Assembly: GCF_943913955.1 (NCBI RefSeq)
Contig: NZ_CALUAE010000007.1
Location: 1 to 64,000 of the forward strand
DNA length: 64,000 nt
Direction: 5' to 3'
Origin: Mycolicibacterium bacteremicum
GTDB taxonomy: Bacteria; Actinomycetota; Actinomycetes; Mycobacteriales; Mycobacteriaceae
Position numbers and translations under genes: made by a program. Shown in pieces: positions 51,355 through 60,967 of the stretch; within the stretch, counting starts at the first letter, position 1, and every line of letters begins with the position of its first letter. The notes under the pieces were generated by a model. The model saw only the letters and a list, made by a program, of their open reading frames with translations. It was not told the DNA's origin and made no database searches.

Positions 51355-52737
51355 GTGACATCACCTAACGACTTGCCCCGTACTCTCGGCGAGCTGCGCG
51401 CCTCCGGTCATACCGAGCGCGGGATCAAGGAGGAGATCCGGACCAACCTGCTGGCCCGGCTCGCGGATGGTGACGATATCTGGCCCGGCCTGTTCGGTTT
51501 CGAGGACACAGTCCTGCCACAGGTCGAGCGCGCGCTGATCGCCGGACACGATCTCGTCCTACTCGGCGAACGCGGGCAAGGAAAGACCCGGTTGCTGCGC
51601 TCGCTGGTGAACCTGCTCGACGAGTGGACCCCGGTGATCGAGGGCTCCGAGCTGCACGAGCACCCGTACTCGCCGATCACCCCGGAGCAGATTCGCCGCG
51701 CCGCCACCTCCGGTGACGACCTGCCGGTCGCCTGGGTGCACCGCAGCGAGCGCTACACCGAGAAACTGGCCACCCCGGACACCAGCGTCGCCGACCTCGT
51801 CGGTGACATCGACCCGATCAAGGTCGCCGAGGGTCGCAGCCTCGGTGATCCGGAGACCATCGCCTACGGGCTGATCCCGCGCTCGCACCGCGGCATCGTC
51901 GCGGTCAACGAACTGCCCGATCTGGCCGAGCGCATCCAGGTCGCGATGCTCAACGTGATGGAGGAGCGCGATATCCAGGTGCGCGGATACACGCTGCGAC
52001 TGCCGCTCGACGTGCTGGTGGTCGCCAGCGCCAACCCGGAGGACTACACCAACCGCGGCCGCATCATCACCCCGCTCAAGGACCGCTTCGGTGCCGAGAT
52101 CCGCACCCACTACCCGCTGGAACTCGACGCCGAGGTCGGTGTCATCGCCCAGGAGGCGCACCTGAGCGCCGAGGTGCCCGAACACCTGCTCGCCGTGGTG
52201 GCCCGGTTCGCCCGCGCGCTGCGCGAATCCACCGCCGTCGACCAGCGCTCCGGTGTGTCGGCGCGGTTCGCGATCGCCGCGGCCGAGACCGTCGCCGCCT
52301 CGGCCCGCCACCGCGGCGCCATCCTCGGGGAACAGGAGCCGGTCGCCCGCGTCGTCGATCTGGGCACCATCATCGACGTGCTGCGCGGCAAGCTGGAGTT
52401 CGAATCCGGCGAGGAGGGCCGCGAGCAGGTGGTGATGGAACACCTGCTGCGCCGGGCCACCGCCGACACCGCGGCCCGCGCCCTCGGCGGACTGGACGTC
52501 GGCCCGCTGGTCGCCGCCGTCGAGGAGGGCTCGCCGGTGACGACGGGGGAGCGGGTCAGCGCCAAGGATGTGCTGGCCGCCCTGCCCGACCTGCCGGTCA
52601 TCGACCAGATCGCCGAACGCCTCGGCGCGCACAGCGAGGGCCAGCGGGCCGCCGCGGTCGAGCTGGCCCTGGAGGGGCTGTACCTGGCCAAGCGCATCGA
52701 CAAGACCTCCGATGACGGCGAAACCGTCTATGGCTAA
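51355..52737 (+). CDS. MoxR/Mg-chelatase-like AAA+ ATPase (Rv0958-like)
   Basis: 460-aa AAA+ ATPase. Walker A GERGQGKT at residues 71-78, Walker B region GIVAVNELPDL, sensor segment DVLVVASANPEDYTNRGRIITPLKDRF typical of ChlI/MoxR proteins. Works with a VWA-domain partner, encoded by the next gene which overlaps it by eight bases. No other chlorophyll or cobalt chelatase genes nearby, so a MoxR-type remodelling role is more probable than metal chelation. GTG 51355 chosen from spacing to GGAGG; length matches Rv0958. Confidence 0.9.
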   Translation: MTSPNDLPRTLGELRASGHTERGIKEEIRTNLLARLADGDDIWPGLFGFEDTVLPQVERALIAGHDLVLLGERGQGKTRLLRSLVNLLDEWTPVIEGSELHEHPYSPITPEQIRRAATSGDDLPVAWVHRSERYTEKLATPDTSVADLVGDIDPIKVAEGRSLGDPETIAYGLIPRSHRGIVAVNELPDLAERIQVAMLNVMEERDIQVRGYTLRLPLDVLVVASANPEDYTNRGRIITPLKDRFGAEIRTHYPLELDAEVGVIAQEAHLSAEVPEHLLAVVARFARALRESTAVDQRSGVSARFAIAAAETVAASARHRGAILGEQEPVARVVDLGTIIDVLRGKLEFESGEEGREQVVMEHLLRRATADTAARALGGLDVGPLVAAVEEGSPVTTGERVSAKDVLAALPDLPVIDQIAERLGAHSEGQRAAAVELALEGLYLAKRIDKTSDDGETVYG

Positions 52738-54694
52738 CAGAAGTTCGCGATACTCGCGGTACACCGGCGGGCCCGACCCGCTGGCGCCGCCGGTCGATCT
52801 GCGCGAGGCGCTGGATCAGATCGGTGAGGACGTGATGTCCGGTTCCTCGCCGCGTCGCGCCCTGCAGGAGCTGATGCGCCGGGGTACCCCGAACATGCCA
52901 GGCGCCGACCGGCTGGCCGCCGAGGCCAACCGTCGTCGCCGGGAACTGTTGCAGCGCAACAATCTCGACGGCACCCTCGCCGAGGTCAAGAAGCTGCTCG
53001 ACGAGGCCGTGCTGGCCGAGCGCAAGGAACTCGCGCGCGCGCTCGACGATGACGCCCGGTTCGGTGAGATGCAGATCGAGGCGTTGTCGCCGTCCCCGGC
53101 CAAGGCCGTGCAGGAGCTCGCCGACTACGACTGGCGCTCGGCCGAAGCGCGGCAGAAGTACGACCAGATCAAGGATCTGCTCGGCCGCGAGATGCTCGAC
53201 CAGCGCTTCGCCGGCATGAAGGAGGCGCTGCAGAACGCCACCGACGAGGACCGGCAAGCGGTCAACAAGATGCTCGACGACCTCAACGACCTGTTGGAGA
53301 AGCACGCCAGGGGTGAGGACACCGGCGAGGACTTCGAGAAGTTCATGGCCGAACACGGCCAACATTTCCCGGACAATCCCCGCAACGTCGACGAACTGAT
53401 GGACTCGCTGGCCAAACGTGCCGCCGCCGCCCAGCGCTTCCGCAACAGCCTCTCCGAATCCCAGCGCGCCGAACTGGACGCGTTGGCGCAGCAGGCCTTC
53501 GGGTCGCCGTCGCTGATGAGCGCGCTCAACCGGCTCGACGCCAATCTGCAGGCCGCCCGGCCCGGGGAGGACTGGGGCGGCTCGGAGGAGTTCAGCGGCA
53601 ACGATCCACTGGGGATGGGACAGGGCACCCAGGCGCTGGCCGATATCGCCGAGCTGGAGCAGCTGGCCGAACAGCTCTCGCAGAGCTACGCCGGGGCGAC
53701 CATGGAGGATGTCGACCTGGACATGCTGGCCCGCCAGCTCGGGGACGAGGCCGCCGTGAATGCCCGCACGCTGGCCGAGCTGGAACGTGCGCTGACCGAA
53801 CAGGGCTTCCTGGACCGCGGCTCCGACGGCCAGTTCCGGCTCTCACCCAAGGCGATGCGCCAGCTCGGCCAGACCGCGCTCCGCGATGTGGCCCAACAGC
53901 TCTCCGGCCGGCACGGAGAACGCGACACCCGTCGTGCGGGTGCCGCGGGTGAGCTGACCGGCGCCACCCGTCCGTGGGCCTTCGGGGACACCGAGCCGTG
54001 GAACGTCACCCGCACCATCACCAACGCCGTACTGCGCACGGCGGGTGCGGGCAGCGTCGAGCGGCCGGTGCGGATCAGCGTCGACGACGTCGAGATCTCC
54101 GAGACCGAGACCCGCACCCAGGCGGCCGTCGCGCTGCTGGTGGACACCAGCTTCTCGATGGTGATGGAGAACCGGTGGCTGCCGATGAAGCGCACCGCGC
54201 TGGCGCTGAACCATCTGGTGAGCACCCGGTTCCGCTCCGACGCGCTGGAGATCATCGCCTTCGGCAGGCACGCCCGCACCATCAGCGCGGCCGAACTGAC
54301 CGCCCTGGAGGGCGTCCGCGATCAGGGCACCAACTTGCATCACGCACTCGCGCTGGCGACCCGGCACCTGCGGCGGCATCCCAACGCCCAACCCGTGGTG
54401 CTCGTGGTCACCGACGGTGAGCCGACCGCACATCTGGAGGACTTCGGCGACGGGGCCGAGGCGTTCTTCTACTACCCGCCGCACCCACGCACCATCGGGC
54501 TGACCGTCAAGGGCTTCGACGATCTCGCCGCACTCGGCGCGCAGCTGACGATCTTCCGGCTGGGCAGCGACCCGGGGCTGGCCCGGTTCATCGACCAGGT
54601 CGCCCGCCGGGTCGGCGGCCGCGTGGTGGCGCCGGATCTGGACGGACTGGGTGCCGCGGTGGTGGGGGACTACCTGCGGGCACGCAAGCGCTGA
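52730..54694 (+). CDS. VWA-domain protein, partner of the MoxR-type ATPase (Rv0959-like)
   Basis: 654-aa protein with a long, charged helical N-terminal part (residues 1 to ~440) and a C-terminal von Willebrand A domain. The MIDAS metal site is intact: DTSFS (about residue 475), with Thr in the DQGTNLHHAL loop and Asp in VVTDGEPT. Such MoxR-VWA pairs act as chaperones that insert metals or assemble complexes; the target is not known. Overlaps the ATPase gene by 8 bp. Same order as Rv0958-Rv0959. Confidence 0.9.
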   Translation: MANRSSRYSRYTGGPDPLAPPVDLREALDQIGEDVMSGSSPRRALQELMRRGTPNMPGADRLAAEANRRRRELLQRNNLDGTLAEVKKLLDEAVLAERKELARALDDDARFGEMQIEALSPSPAKAVQELADYDWRSAEARQKYDQIKDLLGREMLDQRFAGMKEALQNATDEDRQAVNKMLDDLNDLLEKHARGEDTGEDFEKFMAEHGQHFPDNPRNVDELMDSLAKRAAAAQRFRNSLSESQRAELDALAQQAFGSPSLMSALNRLDANLQAARPGEDWGGSEEFSGNDPLGMGQGTQALADIAELEQLAEQLSQSYAGATMEDVDLDMLARQLGDEAAVNARTLAELERALTEQGFLDRGSDGQFRLSPKAMRQLGQTALRDVAQQLSGRHGERDTRRAGAAGELTGATRPWAFGDTEPWNVTRTITNAVLRTAGAGSVERPVRISVDDVEISETETRTQAAVALLVDTSFSMVMENRWLPMKRTALALNHLVSTRFRSDALEIIAFGRHARTISAAELTALEGVRDQGTNLHHALALATRHLRRHPNAQPVVLVVTDGEPTAHLEDFGDGAEAFFYYPPHPRTIGLTVKGFDDLAALGAQLTIFRLGSDPGLARFIDQVARRVGGRVVAPDLDGLGAAVVGDYLRARKR

Positions 54695-54742
54695 GGGATT
54701 TCGGGTCGCTGCGCTTGCGCGTGCGATTTCAGCAAAGGACGC

Positions 54743-55318
54743 TCAGGTGTGCTTGCGCTTCTTGCGCTTGATACCGACGCTGCCCCACAGCGAGAAGCCG
54801 CGGATGGTGACCCGCGGGGCGCCCGGCGTGCCCTGCTCGCCGACGTGATCGAAGGAACCCATCACCCCGTGGCCGCGGATCGCGACGTTGACCTCCGGCG
54901 GCACCAGGATGGTCTGACCGCCGAAGATCGAGATCGAGTGGATCTCCACATCCGGTGAGGTGAAGTCGGCATACCGCAGATCGATGACACCGCCGCCGAA
55001 CAATGCGAACGATGTCAGCCGCTTCGGGACGTTCCACCGGCCGCGCCGTTCGAACCCACTCAGAATGGCCAGGAGCAGCGTCGATGGCGCGGGCTTACGG
55101 GGTCCGCAATTCGAGGTGGTCGCGAAGTCGGGCAGGTCCGCCGACAACCGCGCGAGCTCGCCGTGTGTGGTGGCGGCATAGGCCTTGGCCAGCCGCTGCT
55201 CGTACTCGTCGATGCTGAGCCGGCCTTGGGCGGCGGCATCGGTGAGCAATTGGGCAGCCTGCGCCCGCTCGGCATCGCCGGCTCGGGTCGAACCGGGTTC
55301 GGCGGCTGAGGTGCTCAT
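54743..55318 (-). CDS. DUF1707 SHOCT-like plus LiaF-type C-terminal domain protein (Rv0966c-like)
   Basis: 191-aa cytoplasmic or membrane-peripheral protein. The N-terminal DUF1707 motif is clear (AGDAERAQAAQLLTDAAAQGRLSIDEYEQRLAKAYAA), and the C-terminal half (IHSISIFGGQTILVPPEVNV...GFSLWGSVGIK) is a beta-helical LiaF/DUF2154-type domain. LiaF relatives take part in envelope stress sensing; function here is unknown. In M. tuberculosis, as I recall, the copper genes csoR-ctpV lie between this gene and echA7; here the gap is 106 bp. Confidence 0.87.
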   Translation of the reverse strand: MSTSAAEPGSTRAGDAERAQAAQLLTDAAAQGRLSIDEYEQRLAKAYAATTHGELARLSADLPDFATTSNCGPRKPAPSTLLLAILSGFERRGRWNVPKRLTSFALFGGGVIDLRYADFTSPDVEIHSISIFGGQTILVPPEVNVAIRGHGVMGSFDHVGEQGTPGAPRVTIRGFSLWGSVGIKRKKRKHT

Positions 55319-55424
55319 CGGTGACGAGCCTACGACGCATACTGCTGAATGCAAGCTCGTGGGCAAAACTGCTACGGCAAACATCCCCGCTGGGGCGCCG
55401 GTCTGGCAAACGGCCGCGGCGCCG

Positions 55425-56180
55425 TCACGTCCACGACGGCTGACGTTTCTGCAGGAAGGCGAGCATGCCCTCGCGCGCCTCGTCGGAGACGAACAACCGC
55501 GCCGATTGCTCGGTGAGCCGCTCGGCGTGCGCGTCGAAGTCGGCCAGCACCGCCGCGGTGGTGAGCGCCTTGGACACCGCCAGCCCCTGCGGAGAGGCCT
55601 TCGCGATATTCGCGGTGAGTCCGGCGACGGCGGCGTCCACGTCATCGGCGGCCACGGTGATCAGTCCGATGTCCGCGGCCTCGGCCGGTCCGAACTTCTC
55701 CCCGGTGAGGAAGTAGCGGCCGGCGGCGCGCGCGGACAGCTTCGGCAGCAGCGTCAGCGAGATGATCGACGGCGCCACCCCGATCCGTGCCTCGGTCAGG
55801 GCGAATGTGCTCGACGGGCCGGCCACCGCGATATCGCAGGCGCCGATAAGACCCATCCCGCCGGCCCGGGCATGCCCGTCGACGGCCGCGATCACCGGGA
55901 CCGGCAGCTCCAGGATCGCGCGCAGCAGCCGGGTCATCTCGCGGGCCCGGTCGACCGCCACATCACCGGGATCCCGGCCGGCCGCCTCGGACAGGTCGGC
56001 GCCCGCACAGAACGTCGTGCCGGTGTGACCGAGCACCACCGCCCGCACGTCGGCGGCCGCGGCGGCGGCGAACCCCCGGTGGAGCTGTTCGACGAGCGCG
56101 GTGGACAGCGCGTTGTGGTTGTGCGGGGAATTCAGTGTCAGGCGGGCGACCCGACCCTCGACGGCGTAATCGACCGACAT
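55425..56180 (-). CDS. echA7: Enoyl-CoA hydratase, EchA7/LiuC-like
   Basis: 251-aa crotonase. The oxyanion Gly region reads HARAGGMGLIGACDIAV and the second catalytic Glu is kept in FALTEARIGVAP; the first Glu of classic hydratases (GCEL) is replaced by Gly (MGLI), as in bacterial methylglutaconyl-/isohexenylglutaconyl-CoA hydratases. Expected to hydrate the glutaconyl-CoA product of the carboxylase in this operon. AGGAGGGG precedes ATG 56180. Last gene of the operon, 17 bp after fadE12. Confidence 0.87.
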   Translation of the reverse strand: MSVDYAVEGRVARLTLNSPHNHNALSTALVEQLHRGFAAAAAADVRAVVLGHTGTTFCAGADLSEAAGRDPGDVAVDRAREMTRLLRAILELPVPVIAAVDGHARAGGMGLIGACDIAVAGPSSTFALTEARIGVAPSIISLTLLPKLSARAAGRYFLTGEKFGPAEAADIGLITVAADDVDAAVAGLTANIAKASPQGLAVSKALTTAAVLADFDAHAERLTEQSARLFVSDEAREGMLAFLQKRQPSWT

Positions 56181-56197
56181 CGCTTGCGGTCCCCTCC

Positions 56198-57358
56198 TCA
56201 GTACGACCTGGGCAGGCCGAGCGAGGTCTGCGCCACGAAGTTCAGGATCATCTCGCGGCTCACCGGCGCGATACGCGCGAGGCGGGACGCCGTCAGCACC
56301 GAGGCGATGCCGTACTCCTTGGTCAGCCCGTTGCCGCCCAGGGATTGCACGGCCTGATCGACCGCGCGCACCGATGCCTCACCGGCGGCGTACTTGGCCA
56401 TGTTCGCCGACTCGGCGGCCCCGAAATCGTCACCGCTGTCGTACAGCGCGGCCGCCTTCTGCATCATCAGCTTCGCCAGCTCGATCTCGATGTGATTCTG
56501 CGCCAACGGATGTGCGATGCCCTGGTGCGCACCGATCGGCGTCTTCCACACCTGGCGGGTCTTGACGTAGTCGGTGGCCTTGCCGATGGCGAACCGGCCC
56601 ATCCCGACCGCGCTGGCCGCTCCCATGATGCGCTCGGGATTCAGCCCGGCGAACAGTTGGGCGATCGCGGCGTCCTCGGAGCCGACGAGTGCGTCCGACG
56701 GCAGGCGCACCTCGTCGAGGAAGACCTGGAACTGGTATTCGGGACTGAGGATCTCCATCTCGATCTTGGTCCAGGACAGGCCCGGCGTATCGGTCGGCAC
56801 CACGAACAGGGCCGGCTTCAGGTTGCCCGTCTTGTGGTCCTCGGTGCGGCCGACGACCAGGATGGCCTGTGCCTGGTCGACACCGGAGATGTAGACCTTC
56901 TGACCCGACAGGATCCAGTCACTGCCGTCGCGGCGCGCGGTGGTGGTGATCTTGTGGCTGTTGGACCCGGCGTCGGGTTCGGTGATGGCGAACGCCATGG
57001 TGATCGAACCGTCGGCGATACCGGTGACCCAGTGCTTCTTCTGCTCCTCGGTGCCGAACTTGGAGATGATGGTGCCGTTGATGGCGGGGGAGACCACCAT
57101 CATCAGCAGCGGACAGCCGCCTGCGGACATCTCCTCCATCACCATCGACAGCTCGTACATGCCGGCGCCACCGCCGCCGTACTCTTCGGGCAGGTTCACC
57201 CCGATGAAGCCCAGTTTGCCTGCCTCCGACCACAGTTCGTCGGTGTGCTGCCCGGCGCGGGCCTTCTCCAGGTAGTAATCCTGGCCATAGTTGGCGGCCA
57301 TCGCGGCGACGGCCTTGCGCAGCGCCTGCTGCTCCTCGGTTTCGATGAATCCGGTCAT
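56198..57358 (-). CDS. fadE12: Acyl-CoA dehydrogenase FadE12
   Basis: 386-aa flavoenzyme oxidising acyl-CoA to enoyl-CoA. FAD-binding segments (AFAITEPDAGSNSHKITT, QSLGGNGLTKEYGI) are normal. The usual C-terminal catalytic Glu is absent (IAPVSREM in place of the EGT loop), but a Glu lies in NPERIMGAAS, the position used by isovaleryl-CoA and long-chain dehydrogenases, pointing to branched substrates. The ATG overlaps the accA2 stop by four bases (ATGA). Same order as Rv0972c. Confidence 0.9.
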   Translation of the reverse strand: MTGFIETEEQQALRKAVAAMAANYGQDYYLEKARAGQHTDELWSEAGKLGFIGVNLPEEYGGGGAGMYELSMVMEEMSAGGCPLLMMVVSPAINGTIISKFGTEEQKKHWVTGIADGSITMAFAITEPDAGSNSHKITTTARRDGSDWILSGQKVYISGVDQAQAILVVGRTEDHKTGNLKPALFVVPTDTPGLSWTKIEMEILSPEYQFQVFLDEVRLPSDALVGSEDAAIAQLFAGLNPERIMGAASAVGMGRFAIGKATDYVKTRQVWKTPIGAHQGIAHPLAQNHIEIELAKLMMQKAAALYDSGDDFGAAESANMAKYAAGEASVRAVDQAVQSLGGNGLTKEYGIASVLTASRLARIAPVSREMILNFVAQTSLGLPRSY

Positions 57359-59328
57359 GACATCTCCTTTTCTGCGCCCGACTCCGGGCCTTGGATACGG
57401 GCCAGCACGGTGCCGACCTCGACCTGTTGGCCGGCCTGCACATGGAGTTCGGCGAGCACCCCGTCACCCGGTGCGGCGATGGTGTGCTCCATCTTCATCG
57501 CCTCCAGCCAGATCAACGGTTGTCCCGCAGTGACGGTGTCGCCGGCGGCGGCACCCACCCGGACCACCGATCCGGGCATCGGGGCCAGCAGTGACCCGTG
57601 CGCCACCGCCGCATCGGGATCGGGGAACCGGGGCAGGCTGGTCAGCCGGGCCGTGCCCAGCGCCGAGTCGACGAAAACCTCAGCGCCGTAGCGGGCGACG
57701 TCGAAGGCGTGCTCGGCGCCATCGACCGCCAACACCACGCGCGTCGGGCCGCTCGACACCACGGCGATGTCATCGCGGTCGGGTACCAAGACCCCGCTGC
57801 GCCCGAAGCGGTAGCGGATCAGGTGTTCCCGGTCGTCGGCGTCGCGGAACGTGCGCGACTGGTAGCCGGAGAACAGGTTGCGCCACCCACTCGGTGCGGG
57901 CCCGAAAGCCGCTGCGGTGGACCGGTTGTGCGCGGCGTCGGCAAGCGCGGCGGCCAGTGCCGCGAGCGCGGTGACATCCCTGCCGGCGGCCAGTTCGACC
58001 AACCCGTGGGTGTCGAAGAAGGCGGTATCGGTGTCGCCGGCGATGAACGCCGGATGGCGCAACACGTTGACCAGCAGATCGCGGTTGGTGCCCGGGCCGT
58101 GGATCACGGCGCGGGCCAGCGACTCGGCCAGCACGGCGGCCGCCCGCTCCCGGGTGTCGGCGAACGAGATCACCTTGGCCAGCATCGGGTCGTAGAACAC
58201 CGAGATCACCGATCCGTCGACCACACCGGAATCCAGTCGCACGCCGGTGCGGCCCAGCGTGTCGAATTCGGCGCGGGCGGCCGGCACGGCGAATCGGTGC
58301 AGCGCGCCGGCCTGGGGCTGCCAGCCCTTGGCCGGATCCTCGGCGTAGAGCCGGGCCTCGATCGCATGCCCGCGGGCCGGCGGGGGCTGGGCGGGCAGGC
58401 GGGCGCCGTCGGCGATATCGATCTGCAACGCCACCAGATCCAGGCCGGTGGTCTCCTCGGTGACCGGATGCTCCACCTGCAGGCGGGTGTTCATCTCCAG
58501 GAAGAAGAAGTCACCGTGTCCGTCGGCCATGAATTCGACGGTCCCCGCGCCGGTGTAACCGATCGCACCGGCGGCCAGCCGGGCGGCATCGAAGAGCCTG
58601 TCCCGCATGCCCGGAGTCCGCTGCACCAGTGGGGACGGCGCCTCCTCGATGACCTTCTGGTGCCGGCGCTGGATGGAGCACTCCCGCTCACCCACGGCCC
58701 ACACGGTGCCGTGCCCGTCGGCCATCACCTGCACCTCGATGTGATGACCGGCGGCCAGGTAGCGCTCGCAGAAGACGGTCGGATCACCGAATGCCGACTG
58801 CGCCTCGCGTTGGGCCGCGGCAACCTCGGCCGGCAGCGCGGACAGGTCGCGCACCACCCGCATGCCGCGGCCGCCGCCGCCGGCGGACGCCTTGATCAGC
58901 ACCGGCAGCTGGTCGGCGGTGACCGCGTCCGGGTCCAGCTCGGCCAGCACCGGCACACCGGCGGCGGCCATCAGCTTCTTGGCCTCGATCTTGGAGCCCA
59001 TGGCCTGCACCGCGGGTACCGGCGGCCCGATCCAGGTCAGCCCGGCGTCCTGCACCGCCGCGGCGAAATCCGGGTTCTCCGAGAGGAACCCGTAACCCGG
59101 GTGCACCGCGTCGGCACCGGCGGTGCGCGCCGCGGCGATCAGCTGGCCGGCGTCGAGATAGCCGTTGCGGCCCTCGAGCCGGACCCGGACGTCGGCCTCG
59201 GCGACATGCGGGGCGTCGGCGTCGGGATCGGTGTACACCGCCACGGTCCCGATGCCGAGGCGACGGCAGGTGGTGAACACCCGGCGGGCGATCTCACCAC
59301 GGTTGGCGACGAGAATCTTATGAATCAT
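57355..59328 (-). CDS. accA2: Acyl-CoA carboxylase alpha subunit (biotin carboxylase plus BCCP)
   Basis: 657-aa subunit. N-terminal biotin carboxylase (residues 1 to ~450) starts IHKILVANRGEIARRVF, with ATP-grasp loop KASAGGGGRGM and active-site EMNTRLQVEHPVTEE; a middle region links to a C-terminal biotin carrier domain with the biotinylation motif EAMKMEH. Carboxylates its own biotin with bicarbonate and ATP and hands it to the beta subunit encoded upstream. Layout matches 3-methylcrotonyl- or geranyl-CoA carboxylase alpha chains. Equivalent to Rv0973c. Confidence 0.92.
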   Translation of the reverse strand: MIHKILVANRGEIARRVFTTCRRLGIGTVAVYTDPDADAPHVAEADVRVRLEGRNGYLDAGQLIAAARTAGADAVHPGYGFLSENPDFAAAVQDAGLTWIGPPVPAVQAMGSKIEAKKLMAAAGVPVLAELDPDAVTADQLPVLIKASAGGGGRGMRVVRDLSALPAEVAAAQREAQSAFGDPTVFCERYLAAGHHIEVQVMADGHGTVWAVGERECSIQRRHQKVIEEAPSPLVQRTPGMRDRLFDAARLAAGAIGYTGAGTVEFMADGHGDFFFLEMNTRLQVEHPVTEETTGLDLVALQIDIADGARLPAQPPPARGHAIEARLYAEDPAKGWQPQAGALHRFAVPAARAEFDTLGRTGVRLDSGVVDGSVISVFYDPMLAKVISFADTRERAAAVLAESLARAVIHGPGTNRDLLVNVLRHPAFIAGDTDTAFFDTHGLVELAAGRDVTALAALAAALADAAHNRSTAAAFGPAPSGWRNLFSGYQSRTFRDADDREHLIRYRFGRSGVLVPDRDDIAVVSSGPTRVVLAVDGAEHAFDVARYGAEVFVDSALGTARLTSLPRFPDPDAAVAHGSLLAPMPGSVVRVGAAAGDTVTAGQPLIWLEAMKMEHTIAAPGDGVLAELHVQAGQQVEVGTVLARIQGPESGAEKEMS

Positions 59329-59371
59329 CGCTGTGCTCTCTGCTCTTCGCGCAGGCGCTCATCGCAACCTC

Positions 59372-60967
59372 CTACATCCGGAAGACGCCGAAGTTCGACG
59401 TCCCCTCGATCGGGCCACTGGCGATGGCGGACAGACACATCCCCAGCACGGTGCGGGTATCGCGCGGGTCGATCACGCCGTCGTCGTAGAGCCGGCCGGA
59501 CAGGAACATCGGCAGCGACTCGGCCTCGATCTGCGCCTCGACCGCGGCGCGCAGGGCGGCGTCGGCGGCCTCGTCGACCTGCTGACCGCGGGCCTCGGCG
59601 GCGGCGCGGCTGACGATCGAGAGCACCCCGGCCAGCTGGGTGCCGCCCATCACCGCGGACTTGGAACTGGGCCAGGCGAACAGGAATCGCGGGTCGTAGG
59701 CGCGCCCGCACATGCCGTAGTGCCCGGCACCGTAGGAGGCGCCGATCAGCAGCGAGATGTGCGGCACCGTGGAGTTGGAGACGGCGTTGATCATCATCGA
59801 TCCGTGTTTGATCATCCCGCCCTCCTCGTACGCCCTGCCCACCATGTATCCGGTCGTGTTGTGCAGGAACAGCAGTGGGGTGTCGGACCGGTTGGCCAGC
59901 TGGATGAACTGGGTGGCCTTCTGGGACTCCTCGGAGAACAGCACACCGCGCGCATTGGCCAGGATGCCGACCGGGTAGCCGTACAGCGTGGCCCATCCGG
60001 TGACCAGTGACGAGCCGTACAGCGGTTTGAACTCGTCGAAGTCGGAGCCGTCGACGATACGGGCGATCACGTCGCGCGGGTCGAAGGGGATCCGCAGGTC
60101 CGCCCCGACGATGCCGAGCAGTTCCTCGGCGTCGTACTCGGGTTCGGTGACCGGCCGCGGCGTCGGTCCCTGTTTGCGCCAGTTCAGCCGTGCCACGACG
60201 CGGCGACCGATGCGGATGGCGTCCAGTTCGTCATTGGCCAGATAGTCACCCAGACCCGATGTGCGGGCGTGCATCTCGGCCCCGCCGAGCGATTCGTCAT
60301 CGGATTCCTCGCCGGTGGCCATCTTGACCAACGGCGGGCCGGCCAGGAACACCTTGGAGCGGTCCCGGATCATCACGACGTGGTCGGACATGCCCGGGAC
60401 ATAGGCGCCGCCGGCGGTGGAGTTGCCGAAGACCAGCGCGACGGTCGGGATGCCCGCCGCCGAGAGCCGGGTCAGGTCGCGGAACATCTGCCCGCCCGGG
60501 ATGAAGATCTCCTTCTGGGTGGGCAGATCGGCACCGCCGGATTCCACCAGGGAGATGACCGGCAGCCGGTTCTCCATCGCAATCTGGTTGGCGCGCAGGA
60601 TCTTCTTGAGCGTCCACGGATTGCTGGTGCCGCCCTTGACCGTCGGGTCGTTGGCGACGATCAGGCATTCGGTGCCCTCGACGGCGCCGATACCCGTGAC
60701 GACGCTGGCGCCGACGGTGAAATCGCTGCCCCACGCGGCCAGCGGGCTCAGCTCAAGGAACGGGGAGTCGGGGTCGACCAACAGCTCGACACGTTCCCGT
60801 GCGGTCAGCTTGCCGCGGGCGTGATGGCGGTCGACGTACTTGGCGCCACCGCCGGCGAGGCTGCGCTCGTGCTCGGTCGCCAGTTCGGTCAGCTTGGTCG
60901 TCATCGCCTCGGCGGCCTCGGCATAGGCCGTCGAGCGCGGGTCGAGGGTGGACTTCAGGCGTGTCAT
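59372..60967 (-). CDS. accD2: Acyl-CoA carboxylase beta subunit (carboxyltransferase)
   Basis: 531-aa carboxyltransferase with two crotonase-like halves. Conserved segments: NDPTVKGGTSNPWTLKKILRANQIA, VESGGADLPTQKEIF, GNSTAGGAYVPGMSDH and FLHNTTGYMVGRAYEEGG, nearest in style to 3-methylcrotonyl/geranyl-CoA carboxylases and less like propionyl-CoA carboxylase. Substrate is thus probably a beta-methyl enoyl-CoA. ATG overlaps the fadE13 stop by four bases; 43 bp before accA2. Equivalent to Rv0974c. Confidence 0.92.
   Translation of the reverse strand: MTRLKSTLDPRSTAYAEAAEAMTTKLTELATEHERSLAGGGAKYVDRHHARGKLTARERVELLVDPDSPFLELSPLAAWGSDFTVGASVVTGIGAVEGTECLIVANDPTVKGGTSNPWTLKKILRANQIAMENRLPVISLVESGGADLPTQKEIFIPGGQMFRDLTRLSAAGIPTVALVFGNSTAGGAYVPGMSDHVVMIRDRSKVFLAGPPLVKMATGEESDDESLGGAEMHARTSGLGDYLANDELDAIRIGRRVVARLNWRKQGPTPRPVTEPEYDAEELLGIVGADLRIPFDPRDVIARIVDGSDFDEFKPLYGSSLVTGWATLYGYPVGILANARGVLFSEESQKATQFIQLANRSDTPLLFLHNTTGYMVGRAYEEGGMIKHGSMMINAVSNSTVPHISLLIGASYGAGHYGMCGRAYDPRFLFAWPSSKSAVMGGTQLAGVLSIVSRAAAEARGQQVDEAADAALRAAVEAQIEAESLPMFLSGRLYDDGVIDPRDTRTVLGMCLSAIASGPIEGTSNFGVFRM

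Noticed and set aside
51355..54694. Magnesium or cobalt chelatase
   Set aside because: ChlI/ChlD-like motifs exist, but there is no ChlH/CobN-type large subunit and a MoxR-VWA pair fits better.
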